NCBI GenBank assembly: GCA_964019695.1
Contig: CAXHUL010000214.1
Coordinates: forward strand, 1,708,201-1,772,200
Reading direction: 5' to 3'
From: Loripinus fragilis
Lineage: Eukaryota > Mollusca > Bivalvia > Lucinida > Lucinidae
Length of the DNA: 64,000 nucleotides
A program made the translations under genes and the position numbers. Under the pieces are notes generated by a model, which saw only the letters and a program-made list of their open reading frames with translations, searched no databases and had not been told where the DNA came from. Positions 37,062 through 50,600 of this stretch are shown here, piece by piece. Each line of letters begins with the position of its first letter. Position 1 is the first letter of the stretch.

Positions 37062-38290
37062 TCTATTCTTGCAATACCTGTTTCTGTCTCATTGGGTTCT
37101 ATTCTTGCAATACCTGTTTCTGTCTCATTGGGTCCTATTCTTGCAAACCTGTTTCTGTCTCATTGGGTCCTATTCTTGCAATACCTGTTTCTGTCTCATT
37201 GGGTTCTATTCTTGCAATACCTATTTCTGTCTTATTGGGTTCTATTCTTGCAATACCTGTTTCTGTCTCATTGGGTTCTTTTCTTGCAATACCTGTTTCT
37301 GTTTCATTGGGTTCTATTCTTGCAATACCTGTTTCTGTCTCATTAGGTTCTATTCTTGCAATACCTGTTTCTGTCTCATTGGGTTCTATTCTTACAATAC
37401 CTGTTTCTGTCTCATTAGGTTCTATTCTTGCAATACATGTTTCTGTCTCATTAGGTTCTATTCTTGCAATACCTGTTTCTGTCTCATTGGGTTTCATTTC
37501 TTGCAATACCTGTTTCTGTCTCATTGGGTTCTATTCTTACAATACCTGTTTCTGTCTCATTGGGTTCTATTCTTGCAATATCTGTTTCTGTCTCATTGGG
37601 TTCTATTCTTGCAATACCTGTTTCTGTCTCATTGGGTCCTATTCTTGCAATACCTGTTTCTGTCTCATTGGGTTCTGTTCTTGCAATACCTATTTCTGTT
37701 TCATTTCATCTATTCTTGCAATACCTGTTTCTGTCTCATTGGGTTCTATTTCTGCAATACCTGTTTCTGTCTCTTTGGATTCTATTCTTGCAATACCTTT
37801 TTCTTTTTCATTAGGTTCTATTCTTGCAATACCTGTTTCTGTTTCATTGGGTTCTATTCTTGCAATACCTGTTTCTGTCTCATTGGGTTCTATTCTTGCA
37901 ATACCTATTTCTGTCTCATTGGGTCCTATTCTTGCAATACATGTTTCTGTTTCATTGGGTTCTATTCTTGTAATACCTGTTTCTGTTTCATTGGGTTCTA
38001 TTCTTGCAATACCTGTTTCTGTTTCATTGGGTTCTATTCTTGCAATACCTGTTTCTGTCTCATTAGGTTCTATTCTTGCAATACCTGTTTCTGTCTCATT
38101 GGGTTTTATTCTTACAATACCTGTTTCTGTCTCATTGGGTTCTATTCTTGCAATACCTGTTTCTGTCTCATTGGGTTCTATTCTTGCAATACCTGTTTCT
38201 GTCTCATTGGGTCCTATTCTTGCAATACCTGTTTCTGTTTCATTGGGTTCTATTCTTGCAATACCTGTTTCTGTCTCATTGGGTTCTATT
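36649..38290 (+). repeat. Mosaic array segment with two private 35-bp units
   Basis: This stretch carries no gene and is made of the same unit. To about 37,061 it matches 63,588-64,000 (block B). Around 37.4-38.2 kb the order resembles 29.9-30.9 kb, including the 37-bp TTTCATTTCTTGC unit near 37,491. Private length variants are CTTGCAAACC near 37,143 and TTTCATCTATTC near 37,705, each missing one base. ATTGGGTTCTTTTC near 37,275 is another uncommon change. Confidence 0.75.
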
Positions 38291-41200
38291 CTTGCAATAC
38301 CTATTTCTGTCTCATTGGGTCCTATTCTTGCAATACCTGTTTCTGTCTCATTGGGTTCTATTCTTGTAATACCTGTTTCTGTTTCATTGGGTTCTATTCT
38401 TGCAATACCTGTTTCTGTTTCATTGGGTTCTATTCTTGCAATACCTGTTTCTGTCTCATTGGGTTCTATTCTTGCAATACCTGTTTCTGTCTCATTGGGT
38501 TCTGTTCTTGCAATACCTGTTTCTGTCTCATTGGGTCCTATTCTTGCAATACCTGTTTCTGTCTCATTGGGTTCTGTTCTTGCAATACCTATTTCTGTTT
38601 CATTTCATTTTATTCTTGCAATACCTGTTTCTGTCTCATTGGGTTCTATTTCTGCAATACCTGTTTCTGTCTCTTTGGATTCTATTCTTGCAATACCTTT
38701 TTCTTTTTCATTAGGTTCTATTCTTGCAATACCTGTTTCTGTTTCATTGGGTTCTATTCTTGCAAAACCTGTTTCTGTCTCATTGGGTTCTATTCTTGCA
38801 ATACCTGTTTCTGTCCCATTAGGTTCTATTCTTGCAATACCTGTTTCTGTCTCATTGGGTTCTATTCTTGCAATACCTGTTTCTGTTTCATTGGGTTCTA
38901 ATCTTGCAATACCTGTTTCTGTCTCATTGGGTTCTATTCTTGCAATACCTGTTTCTGTCTCATTGGGTCCTATTCTTGCAATACCTGTTTCTGTCTCATT
39001 GGGTTCTGTTCTTGCAATACCTATTTCTGTTTCATTTCATTCTATTCTTGCAATACCTGTTTCTGTTTCATTGGGTTCTAATCTTGCAATACCTGTTTCT
39101 GTCTCATTGGGTTCTATTCTTGCAATACCTGTTTCTGTTTCATTGGGTTTCTCTTCTTGCAATACCTGTTTCTGTCTCATTGGGTTCTATTCTTGCAATA
39201 CCTGTTTCTGTCTCATTGGGTTCTGTTCTTGCAATACCTGTTTCTGTCTCATTGGGTTCTATTCTTGCAATACCTGTTTCTGTCTCATTGGGTTCTGTTC
39301 TTGCAATACCTATTTCTGTCTTATTGGGTTCTATTCTTGCAATACCTGTTTCTGTCTCATTGGGTTCTATTCTTGCAATACCTGTTTCTGTCTCATTGGG
39401 TTCTGTTCTTGCAATACCTGTTTCTGTCTTATTGGGTTCTATTCTTGCAATACCTGTTTCTGTTTCATTGGGTTCTATTCTTGCAATACCTGTTTCTGTT
39501 TCATTGGGTTCTATTCTTGCAATACCTGTTTCTGTCTCATTGGGTTCTATTCTTGCAATACCTGTTTCTGTCTCATTGGGTTCTGTTCTTGCAATACCTG
39601 TTTCTGTCTCATTGGGTTCTATTCTTGCAATACCTCTATCTATTTCATTGAGTTCTATTCTTGCAATACCTGTTTCTGTTTCATTGGGTTCTATTCTTGC
39701 AATAACTGTCTCTGTTTCATTGGGTTCTATTCTTGCAATACCTGTTTCTGTCTCATTGGGTTCTATTCTTGCAATACCTGTTTCTGTCTCATTGGGTTCT
39801 GTTCTTACAATACCTGTTTCGTCTTATTGGGTTCTATTCTTGCAATACCTGTTTCTGTCTCATTGGGTTCTATTCTTGCAATAACTGTCTCTGTTTCATT
39901 GGGTTCTATTCTTGCAATACCTGTTTCTGTCTCATTGGGTTCTGTTCTTACAATACCTGTTTCTGTCTTATTGGGTTCTATTCTTGCAATACCTGTTTCT
40001 GTCTCATTGGGTTCTATTCTTGCAATAACTGTCTCTGTTTCATTGGGTTCTATTCTTGCAATACCTGTTTCTGTCTCATTGGGTTCTATTCTTGCAATAC
40101 CTGTTTCTGTCTCATTGGGTCCTATTCTTGCAATACCTGTTTCTGTCTCATTGGGTTCTGTTCTTGCAATACCTATTTCTGTTTCATTTCATTCTATTCT
40201 TGCAATACCTGTTTCTGTCTCATTGGGTTCTATTTCTGCAATACCTGTTTCTGTCTCTTTGGATTCTATTCTTGCAATACCTTTTTCTTTTTCATTAGGT
40301 TCTATTCTTGCAATACCTGTTTCTGTTTCATTTGGTTCTATTCTTGCAATACCTGTTTCTGTCTCATTGGGTTCTATTGTTGCAATACCTGTTTCTGTCT
40401 CATTGGGTTCTATTCTTGCAATACCTGTTTCTGTCTCATTAGGTTCTATTCTTGCAATAACTGTTTCTGTCTCATTGGGTTCTATTCTTGCAATACCTGT
40501 TTCTGTTTCATTGGGTTCTAATCTTGCAATACCTGTTTCTGTCTCATTGGGTTCTATTCTTGCAATACCTGTTTCTGTCTCATTGGGTCCTATTCTTGCA
40601 ATACCTGTTTCTGTCTCATTGGGTTCTGTTCTTGCAATACCTATTTCTGTTTCATTTCATTCTATTCTTGCAATACCTGTTTCTGTTTCATTGGGTTCTA
40701 ATCTTGCAATACCTGTTTCTGTCTCATTGGGTTCTATTCTTGCAATACCTGTTTCTGTTTCATTGGGTTTCTCTTCTTGCAATACCTGTTTCTGTCTCAT
40801 TGGGTTCTATTCTTGCAATACCTGTTTCTGTCTCATTGGGTTCTGTTCTTGCAATACCTGTTTCTGTCTCATTGGGTTCTATTCTTGCAATACCTGTTTC
40901 TGTCTCATTGGGTTCTGTTCTTGCAATACCTATTTCTGTCTTATTGGGTTCTATTCTTGCAATACCTGTTTCTGTCTCATTGGGTTCTATTCTTGCAATA
41001 CCTGTTTCTGTCTCATTGGGTTCTGTTCTTGCAATACCTGTTTCTGTCTTATTGGGTTCTATTCTTGCAATACCTGTTTCTGTTTCATTGGGTTCTATTC
41101 ATGCAATACCTGTTTCTGTTTCATTGGGTTCTATTCTTGCAATACCTGTTTCTGTCTCATTGGGTTCTATTCTTGCAATACCTGTTTCTGTCTCATTGGG

Positions 41201-42000
41201 TTCTGTTCTTGCAATACCTGTTTCTGTCTCATTGGGTTCTATTCTTGCAATACCTCTATCTATTTCATTGAGTTCTATTCTTGCAATACCTGTTTCTGTT
41301 TCATTGGGTTCTATTCTTGCAATACTTGTTTCTGTTTCATTGGGTTCTATTCTTGCAATACCTGTTTCTGTCTCATTGGGTTCTATTCTTGCAATACCTG
41401 TTTCTGTCTCATTGGGTTCTATTTCTTGCAATACCTGTTTCTGTCTCATTGGGTTCTGTTCTTGCAATACCTATTTCTGTTTCATTTCATTCTATTCTTG
41501 CAATACCTGTTTCTGTCTCATTGGGTTCTATTTCTGCAATACCTGTTTCTGTCTCTTTGGATTCTATTCTTGCAATACCTTTTTCTTTTTCATTAGGTTC
41601 TATTCTTGCAATACCTGTTTCTGTTTCTTTGGGTTCTATTCTTGCAATACCTGTTTCTGTCTCATTGGGTTCTATTCTTGCAATACCTGTTTCTGTTTCA
41701 TTGGGTTCTATTCTTGCAACACCTGTTTCTGTCTCATTGGGTTCTATTCTTGCAATACCTGTTTCTGTCTCATTGGGTTCTATTCTTGCAATACCTATTT
41801 CTGTCTCATTGGGTCCTATTCTTGCAATACCTGTTTCTGTTTCATTGGGTTCTATTCTTGTAATACCTGTTTCTGTTTCATTGGGTTCTATTCTTGCAAT
41901 ACCTGTTTCTGTTTCATTGGGTTCTATTCTTGCAATACCTGTTTCTGTCTCATTGGGTTCTATTCTTGCAATACCTGTTTCTGTCTCATTGGGTTCTATT
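38290..42000 (+). repeat. Block E pair, distant copy
   Basis: This segment matches 2.6-6.35 kb at an offset of 35,686 bp, becoming 35,650 and then 35,649 bp, so the 1,621-bp pair was copied as a pair. The one-unit change lies between about 38.7 and 38.83 kb. The one-base change is the 35-bp unit TTTCGTCTTATTGG near 39,821. The 37-bp TTTCTCTTCTTGC units occur near 39,150 and 40,770 as in the source. ATTCATGC near 41,100 ties the second member to block E copy 2. Confidence 0.82.
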
Positions 42001-43350
42001 CTTGCAATACCTGTTTCTGTCTCATTGGGTCCTATTCTTGCAATACCTGTTTCTGTCTCATTGGGTTCTGTTCTTGCAATACCTATTTCTGTTTCATTTC
42101 ATTCTATTCTTGCAATACCTGTTTCTGTCTCATTGGGTTCTATTTCTGCAATACCTGTTTCTGTCTCTTTGGATTCTATTCTTGCAATACCTTTTTCTTT
42201 TTCATTAGGTTCTATTCTTGCAATACCTGTTTCTGTTTCATTGGGTTCTATTCTTGCAAAACCTGTTTCTGTCTCATTGGGTTCTATTCTTGCAATACCT
42301 GTTTCTGTCTCATTGGGTTCTATTCTTGCAATACCTGTTTCTGTCTCATTAGGTTCTATTCTTGCAATACCTGTTTCTGTCTCATTGGGTTCTATTCTTG
42401 CAATACCTGTTTCTGTTTCATTGGGTTCTAAACTTTGCAATACCTGTTTCTGTCTCATTGGGTTCTATTCTTGCAATACCTGTTTCTGTCTCATTGGGTC
42501 CTATTCTTGCAATACCTGTTTCTGTCTCATTGGGTTCTGTTCTTGCAATACCTATTTCTGTTTCATTTCATTCTATTCTTGCAATACCTGTTTCTGTCTC
42601 ATTGGGTTCTATTTCTGCAATACCTGTTTCTGTCTCTTTGGATTCTATTCTTGCAATACTTTTTTCTTTTTCATTAGGTTCTATTCTTGCAAAACCTGTT
42701 TCTGTTTCATTGGGTTCTATTCTTGCAATACCTGTTTCTGTCTCATTGGGTTCTATTCTTGCAATACCTGTTTCTGTTTCATTGGGTTCTATTCTTGCAA
42801 TACCTGTTTCTGTCTCATTGGGTTCTATTCTTGCAATACCTGTTTCTGTTTCATTGGGTTCTGTTCTTGCAATACCTGTTTCTGTCTTATTGGGTTCTAT
42901 TCTTGCAATACCTGTTTCTGTCTCATTGGGTTCTATTTCTGCAATACCTGTTTCTGTCTCTTTGGATTCAATTCTTGCAATACCTTTTTCTTTTTCATTA
43001 GGTTCTATTCTTGCAATACCTGTTTCTATTTCATTGAGTTCTATTCTTGCAATACCTGTCTCTGTCTCATTGGGTTCTATTCTTGCAATAACTGTCTCTG
43101 TTTCATTGGGTTCTATTCTTGCAATACCTGTTTCTGTCTCATTGGGTTCTATTCTTGCAATACCTGTTTCTGTCTCATTGGGTTCTGTTCTTACAATACC
43201 TGTTTCTGTCTTATTGGGTTCTATTCTTGCAATACCTGTTTCTGTCTCATTGGGTTCTATTCTTGCAATACCTGTTTCTGTCTCATTGGGTTCTGTTCTT
43301 GCAATACCTGTTTCTGTCTTAATGGGTTCTATTCTTGCAATACCTGTTTC
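41894..43350 (+). repeat. Segment matching 9.9-11.4 kb
   Basis: This segment aligns to 9,919-11,374 at offset 31,975, then 31,976 after a private 37-bp unit at about 42,431 (TTCTAAACTTTGC in place of TTCTAATCTTGC). Beyond about 43.3 kb the order follows block D type (offset 36,586 to 6.5-7.5 kb), with AATATTTG near 43,415 and AAAACC near 43,556. Confidence 0.75.
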
Positions 43351-44054
43351 TTTCTCATTGGGTTCTATTCTTGCAATACCTGTTTCTGTTTCATTGGGTT
43401 CTATTCTTGCAATATTTGTTTCTGTCTCATTGAGTTCTATTCTTGCAATACCTGTTTCTGTCTCATTGGGTTCTGTTCTTGCAATACCTGTTTCTGTCTT
43501 ATTGGGTTCTATTCTTGCAATACCTTTTTCTTTTTCATTAGGTTCTATTCTTGCAAAACCTGTTTCTGTTTCATTGGGTTCTATTCTTGCAATACCTGTT
43601 TCTGTCTCCTTGGGTTCTATTCTTGCAATACCTGTTTCTGTTTCATTGGGTTCTATTCTTGCAATACCTGTTTCTGTCTCATTGGGTTCTGTTCTTGCAA
43701 TACCTATTTCTGTCTTATTGGGTTCTATTCTTGCAATACCTGTTTCTGTCTCATTGGGTTCTATTCTTGCAATACCTGTTTCTGTCTCATTGGGTTCTGT
43801 TCTTGCAATACCTGTTTCTGTCTTATTGGGTTCTATTCTTGCAATACCTGTTTCTGTTTCATTGGGTTCTATTCTTGCAATACCTGTTTCTGTTTCATTG
43901 GGTTCTATTCTTGCAATACCTGTTTCTGTCTCATTGGGTTCTATTCTTGCAATACCTGTTTCTGTCTCATTGGGTTCTGTTCTTGCAATACCTGTTTCTG
44001 TCTCATTGGGTTCTATTCTTGCAATACCTCTATCTATTTCATTGAGTTCTATTC

Positions 44055-44860
44055 TTGCAATACCTGTTTCTGTTTCATTGGGTTCTATTCTTGCAATACC
44101 TGTTTCTGTTTCATTGGGTTCTATTCTTGCAATACCTGTTTCTGTCTCATTGGGTTCTATTCTTGCAATACCTGTTTCTGTCTCATTGGGTTCTATTTCT
44201 TGCAATACCTGTTTCTGTCTCATTGGGTTCTGTTCTTGCAATACCTATTTCTGTTTCATTTCATTCTATTCTTGCAATACCTGTTTCTGTCTCATTGGGT
44301 TCTATTTCTGCAATACCTGTTTCTGTCTCTTTGGATTCTATTCTTGCAATACCTTTTTCTTTTTCATTAGGTTCTATTCTTGCAATACCTGTTTCTGTTT
44401 CATTGGGTTCTATTCTTGCAATACCTGTTTCTGTCTCATTGGGTTCTATTCTTGCAATACCTGTTTCTGTTTCATTGGGTTCTATTCTTGCAACACCTGT
44501 TTCTGTCTCATTGGGTTCTATTCTTGCAATACCTGTTTCTGTCTCATTGGGTTCTATTCTTGCAATACCTATTTCTGTCTCATTGGGTCCTATTCTTGCA
44601 ATACCTGTTTCTGTTTCATTGGGTTCTATTCTTGTAATACCTGTTTCTGTTTCATTGGGTTCTATTCTTGCAATACCTGTTTCTGTTTCATTGGGTTCTA
44701 TTCTTGCAATACCTGTTTCTGTCTCATTGGGTTCTATTCTTGCAATACCTGTTTCTGTCTCATTGGGTTCTATTCTTGCAATACCTGTTTCTGTCTCATT
44801 GGGTCCTATTCTTGCAATACCTGTTTCTGTCTCATTGGGTTCTGTTCTTGCAATACCTAT
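44055..44860 (+). repeat. Segment matching 9.3-10.1 kb
   Basis: This segment aligns to 9,306-10,111 at an offset of 34,749 bp. It includes the CAACACC unit near 44,490, the CCTATTTC unit, TCCTATTC and CTTGTAATACC. It leaves that order at about 44,862, where TTTCATTGGG replaces the expected TTTCATTTCA. Confidence 0.75.
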
Positions 44861-44964
44861 TTCTGTTTCATTGGGTTCTATTCTTGCAATACCTGTTTCT
44901 GTCTCAATGGGTCCTATTCTTGCAATACCTGTTTCTGTCTCATTGGGTTCTATTCTTGCAATAC

Positions 44965-46000
44965 CTATTTCTGTTTCATTTCATTCTATTCTTGCAATAC
45001 CTGTTTCTGTCTCATTGGGTTCTATTTCTGCAATACCTGTTTCTGTCTCTTTGGATTCTATTCTTGCAATACCTTTTTCTTTTTCATTAGGTTCTATTCT
45101 TGCAATACCTGTTTCTGTTTCATTGGGTTCTATTCTTGCAATACCTGTTTCTGTCTCATCGGGTTCTATTCTTGCAATACCTGTTTCTGTTTCATTGGGT
45201 TCTATTCCTGCAATACCTGTTTCTGTCTCATTGGGTTCTATTCTTGCAATACCTGTTTCTGTCTCATTGGGTTCTATTCTTGCAATACCTATTTCTGTCT
45301 CATTGGGTCCTATTCTTGCAATACATGTTTCTGTTTCATTGGGTTCTATTCTTGTAATACCTGTTTCTGTTTCATTGGGTTCTATTCTTGCAATACCTGT
45401 TTCTGTTTCATTGGGTTCTATTCTTGCAATACCTGTTTCTGTCTCATTAGGTTCTATTCTTGCAATACCTGTTTCTGTCTCATTGGGTTCTATTCTTACA
45501 ATACCTGTTTCTGTCTCATTGGGTTCTATTCTTGCAATACCTGTTTCTGTCTCATTGGGTTCTATTCTTGCAATACCTGTTTCTGTCTCATTGGGTTCTA
45601 TTCTTGCAATACCTGTTTCTGTCTCATTGGGTCCTATTCTTGCAATACCTGTTTCTGTCTCATTGGGTTCTGTTCTTGCAATACCTATTTCTGTTTCATT
45701 TCATTCTATTCTTGCAATACCTGTTTCTGTCTCATTGGGTTCTATTTCTGCAATACCTGTTTCTGTCTCTTTGGATTCTATTCTTGCAATACCTTTTTCT
45801 TTTTCATTAGGTTCTATTCTTGCAATACCTGTTTCTGTTTCATTTGGTTCTATTCTTGCAATACCTGTTTCTGTCTCATTGGGTTCTATTCTTGCAATAC
45901 CTGTTTCTGTCTCATTGGGTTCTATTCTTGCAATACCTGTTTCTGTCTCATTAGGTTCTATTCTTGCAAAACCTGTTTCTGTCTCATTGGGTTCTATTCT
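44965..46000 (+). repeat. Segment matching 23.9-25.0, 30.3-31.3 and 57.2-58.2 kb
   Basis: This segment aligns to 23,934-24,969 at an offset of 21,031 bp. Shared markers are TTCCTGC near 45,207, TACATG near 45,324, TTCTTACAATACC near 45,490 and TTTCATTTGG near 45,837. It lacks the 35-bp TTCTATATGGC unit that precedes the other copies, so it branched before that deletion or had it replaced. A TCTCATCGGG change near 45,157 introduces a CpG. Confidence 0.75.
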
Positions 46001-46690
46001 TGCAATACCTGTTTCTGTTTCATTGGGTTCTAATCTTGCAATACCTGTTTCTGTCTCATTGGGTTCTATTCTTGCAATACCTGTTTCTGTCTCATTGGGT
46101 CCTATTCTTGCAATACCTGTTTCTGTCTCATTGGGTTCTGTTCTTGCAATACCTATTTCTGTTTCATTTCATTCTATTCTTGCAATACCTGTTTCTGTTT
46201 CATTGGGTTCTAATCTTGCAATACCTGTTTCTGTCTCATTGGGTTCTATTCTTGCAATACCTGTTTCTGCTTCATTGGGTTTCTCTTCTTGCAATACCTG
46301 TTTCTGTCTCATTGGGTTCTATTCTTGCAATACCTGTTTCTGTCTCATTGGGTTCTGTTCTTGCAATACCTGTTTCTGTCTCATTGGGTTCTATTCTTGC
46401 AATACCTGTTTCTGTCTCATTGGGTTCTGTTCTTGCAATACCTATTTCTGTCTTATTGGGTTCTATTCTTGCAATACCTGTTTCTGTCTCATTGGGTTCT
46501 ATTTCTGCAATACCTGTTTCAGTCTCTTTGGATTCTATTCTTGCAATACCTTTTTCTTTTTCATTAGGTTCTATTCTTGCAATACCTGTTTCTGTTTCAT
46601 TGGGTTCTATTCTTGCAATACCTGTTTCTGTTTCATTGGGTTCTATTCTTGCAATACCTGTTTCTGTCTCATTGGGTTCTATTCTTGCAA
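46001..46690 (+). repeat. Array segment related to blocks A/E
   Basis: Unit order follows 4.86-5.3 kb, including TTCTAATC units, the TGA unit and a 37-bp TTTCTCTTCTTGC unit near 46,281 preceded by a private CTGCTTC. It then departs at about 46,495, with TTCTATTTCTGC and TTTCAGTCTC units. No other content is visible. Confidence 0.7.
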
Positions 46691-47610
46691 TACCTGTTTC
46701 TGTCTCATTGTGTTCTATTCTTGCAATACCTGTTTCTGTCTCAAATGGGTTCTATTCTTGCAATACCTGTTTCTTTCTCATTGGGTTCTGTTCTTGCAAT
46801 ACCTATTTCTGTTTCATTTCATTCTATTCTTGCATTACCTGTTTCTGTCTCATTGGGTTCTATTTCTGCAATACCTGTTTCTGTCTCTTTGGATTCTATT
46901 CTTCCAATACCTTTTTCTTTTTCATTAGGTTCTATTCTTGCAATACCTGTTTCTGTTTCATTGGGTTCTATTCTTGCAATACCCGTTTCTGTCTTATTGG
47001 GTTCTATTCTTGCAATACCTGTTTCTGTCTCATTGGGTTCTGTTCTTGCAATACCTGTTTCTGTCTTATTGGATTCTTTTCTTGCAATACCTGTTTCTGT
47101 TTCATTGGGTTCTATTCTTGCAATACCTGTTTCTGTCTCATTGGGTTCTATTCTTGCAATACCTGTTTCTGTCTCATTGGGTTCTATTCTTGCAATACCT
47201 GTTTCTGTCTCATTTCGGTTCTATTCTTGCAATACCTTTTTCTGTCTCATTGGGTCCTATTCTTGCAATACCTGTTTCTGTCTCATTGGGTTCTGTTCTT
47301 GCAATACCTATTTCTGTTTCATTTCATTCTATTCTTGCAATACCTGTTTCTGTCTCATTGGGTTCTATTTCTGCAATACCTGTTTCTGCCTCTTTGGATT
47401 CTATTCTTGCAATACCTTTTTCTTTTTCATTAGGTTCTATTCTTGCAATACCTGTTTCTGTTTCATTGGGTTCTATTCTTGCAATACCTGTTTCTGTCTC
47501 ATTGGGTTCTATTCTTGCAATACCTGTTTCTGTTTCATTGGGTTCTTTTCTTGCAATACCTGTTTCTGTCTCATTGGGTTCTATTCTTGCAATACCTGTT
47601 TCTGTCTCAT
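46690..47610 (+). repeat. Locally divergent island within the array
   Basis: This is the part of the window with the most private changes. They include TTGTGTTC near 46,708, TCAAATGGG near 46,741 (37-bp unit), GCATTACC near 46,834, CTTCCAATA near 46,903 and ACCCGTTTC near 46,982. Further changes are ATTGGATTCTTTTC near 47,070, TCATTTCGG near 47,211 (37-bp unit), and CTGCCTC near 47,388. The underlying unit and orientation are unchanged. It lies immediately before the start of block A copy 2 and looks less homogenised than its surroundings. Confidence 0.75.
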
Positions 47611-50600
47611 TGGGTTCTATTCTTGCAATACCTATTTCTGTCTCATTGGGTCCTATTCTTGCAATACCTGTTTCTGTTTCATTGGGTTCTATTCTTGTAA
47701 TACCTGTTTCTGTTTCATTGGGTTCTATTCTTGCAATACCTGTTTCTGTTTCATTGGGTTCTATTCTTGCAATACTTGTTTCTGTCTCATTGGGTTCTAT
47801 TCTTGCAATAACTGTTTCTGTCTCATTGGGTTCTATTCTTGCAATACCTGTTTCTGTCTCATTGGGTCCTATTCTTGCAATACCTGTTTCTGTCTCATTG
47901 GGTTCTGTTCTTGCAATACCTTTTTCTGTTTCATTTCATTCTATTCTTGCAATACCTGTTTCTTTCTCATTGGGTTCTATTTCTGCAACACCTGTTTCTG
48001 TCTCTTTGGATTCTATTCTTGCAATACCTTTTTCTTTTTCATTAGGTTCTATTCTTGCAATACCTGTTTCTGTTTCATTGGGTTCTATTCTTGCAATACC
48101 TGTTTCTGTCTTATTGGGTTCTATTCTTGCAATACCTGTTTCTGTCTCATTGGGTTCTATTCTTGCAATACCTGTTTCTGTCTCATTAGGTTCTATTCTT
48201 GCAATACCTGTTTCTGTCTCATTGGGTTCTATTCTTGCAATACCTGTTTCTGTCTCATTGGGTTCTATTCTTGCAATACCTGTTTCTGTCTCATTGGGCT
48301 CTATTCTTGCAATACCTGTTTCTGTCTCATTAGGTCCTATTCTTGCAATACATGTTTCTGTCTCATTGGGTTCTGTTCTTGCAATACCTGTTTCTGTCTC
48401 ATTGGGTTCTATTCTTGCAATACCTGTTTCTGTTTTATTGGGTTCTGTTCTTGCAATACCTGTTTCTGTCTCATTGGGTTCTATTCTTGCAATACCTGTT
48501 TCTGTCTCATTGGGTCCTATTCTTGCAATACCTGTTTCTGTTTCATTGGGTTCTATTCTTGCAATACCTGTTTCTGTCTCATTGGGTTCTATTCTTGCAA
48601 TACCTGTTTCTGTTTTATTGGGTTCTGTTCTTGCAATACCTGTTTCTGTCTTATTGGGTTCTATTCTTGCAATACCTGTTTCTGTCTCATTGGGTTCTAT
48701 TTCTGCAATACCTGTTTCTGTCTCTTTGGATTCAATTCTTGCAATACCTTTTTCTTTTCATTAGGTTCTATTCTTGCAATACCTGTTTCTGTTTCATTGG
48801 GTTCTATTCTTGCAATACCTGTTTCTGTCTCATTGGGTTCTATTCTTGCAATACCTGTCTCTGTTTCATTGGGTTCTATTCTTGCAATACCTGTTTCTGT
48901 CTCATTGGGTTCTATTCTTGCAATACCTGTTTCTGTCTCATTGGGTTCTGTTCTTGCAATACCTGTTTCTGTCTTATTGGGTTCTATTCTTGCAATACCT
49001 GTTTCTGTCTCATTGGGTTCTATTCTTGCAATACCTGTTTCTGTCTCATTGGGTTCTGTTCTTGCAATACCTGTTTCTGTCTTATTGGGTTCTATTCTTG
49101 CAATACCTGTTTCTGTCTCATTGGGATCTATTCTTGCAATACCTGTTTCTGTTTCACTGGGTTTCTCTTCTTGCAATACCTGTTTCTGTCTCATTGGGTT
49201 CTATTCTTGCAATACCTGTTTCTGTCTCATTGGGTTCTGTTCTTGCAATACCTGTTTCTGTCTCATTGGGTTCTATTCTTGCAATACCTGTTTCTGTCTC
49301 ATTGGGTTCTGTTCTTGCAATACCTATTTCTGTCTTATTGGGTTCTATTCTTGCAATACCTGTTTCTGTCTCATTGGGTTCTATTCTTGCAATACCTGTT
49401 TCTGTCTCATTGGGTTCTGTTCTTGCAATACCTGTTTCTGTCTTATTGGGTTCTATTCTTGCAATACCTGTTTCTGTCTCATTGGGTTCTATTCTTGCAA
49501 TACCTTTTTCTGTTTCATTGGGTTCTATTCTTGCAATACCTGTTTCTGTCTCATTGGGTTCTATTCTTGCAATACCTGTTTCTGTCTCATTGGGTTCTGT
49601 TCTTGCAATACCTGTTTCTGTCTCATTGGGTTCTATTCTTGCAATACCTCTATCTATTTCATTGAGTTCTATTCTTGCAATACCTGTTTCTGTTTCATTG
49701 GGTTCTATTCTTGCAATACCTGTTTCTGTTTCATTGGGTTCTATTCTTGCAATACCTGTTTCTGTCTCATTGGGTTCTATTCTTGCAATACCTGTTTCTG
49801 TCTCATTGGGTTCTATTTCTTGCAATACCTGTTTCTGTCTCATTGGGTTCTGTTCTTGCAATACCTATTTCTGTTTCATTTCATTCTATTCTTGCAATAC
49901 CTGTTTCTGTCTCATTGGGTTCTATTTCTGCAATACCTGTTTCTGTCTCTTTGGATTCTATTCTTGCAATACCTTTTTCTTTTTTATTAGGTTCTATTCT
50001 TGCAATACCTGTTTCTGTTTCATTGGGTTCTATTCTTGCAATACCTGTTTCTGTCTCATTGGGTTCTATTCTTGCAATACCTGTTTCTGTTTCATTGGGT
50101 TCTATTCTTGCAATACCTGTTTCTGTCTCATTGGGTTCTATTCTTGCAATACCTGTTTCTGTCTCATTGGGTTCTATTCTTGCAATACCTATTTCTGTCT
50201 CATTGGGTCCTATTCTTGCAATACCTGTTTCTGTTTCATTGGGTTCTATTCTTGTAATACCTGTTTCTGTTTCAATGGGTTCTATTCTTGCAATACCTGT
50301 TTCTGTTTCATTGGGTTCTATTCTTGCAATACCTGTTTCTGTCTCATTGGGTTCTATTCTTGCAATACCTGTTTCTGTCTCATTGGGTTCTATTCTTGCA
50401 ATACCTGTTTCTGTCTCATTGGGTCCTATTCTTGCAATACCTGTTTCTTTCTCATTGGGTTCTGTTCTTGCAATACCTATTTCTGTTTCATTTCATTCTA
50501 TTCTTGCAATACCTGTTTCTGTCTCATTGGGTTCTATTTCTGCAATACCTGTTTCTGTCTCTTTGGATTCTATTCTTGCAATACCTTTTTCTTTTTCATT

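Larger units (their letters stand above)
1165..48762 (+). repeat. 35-bp unit class CTTTTCATTAGG, 2 copies
   Basis: A T loss in the poly-T unit is present near 1,172-1,191 and 48,747-48,762, the two copies of block A. Remaining length variants are single: losses near 37,143, 37,705 and 39,821; gains near 42,431, 46,741 and 47,213. Together with the other classes this makes 13 kinds accounting for all 45 length-variant units. Confidence 0.88.

Noticed and set aside
31271..41596. A + strand open frame of about 3,440 codons as a giant repetitive protein gene
   Set aside because: It passes through all three repeat peptides because of one-base indels, begins at TTG, has no unique N- or C-terminal sequence, and is open only because the unit lacks stops in every + frame.
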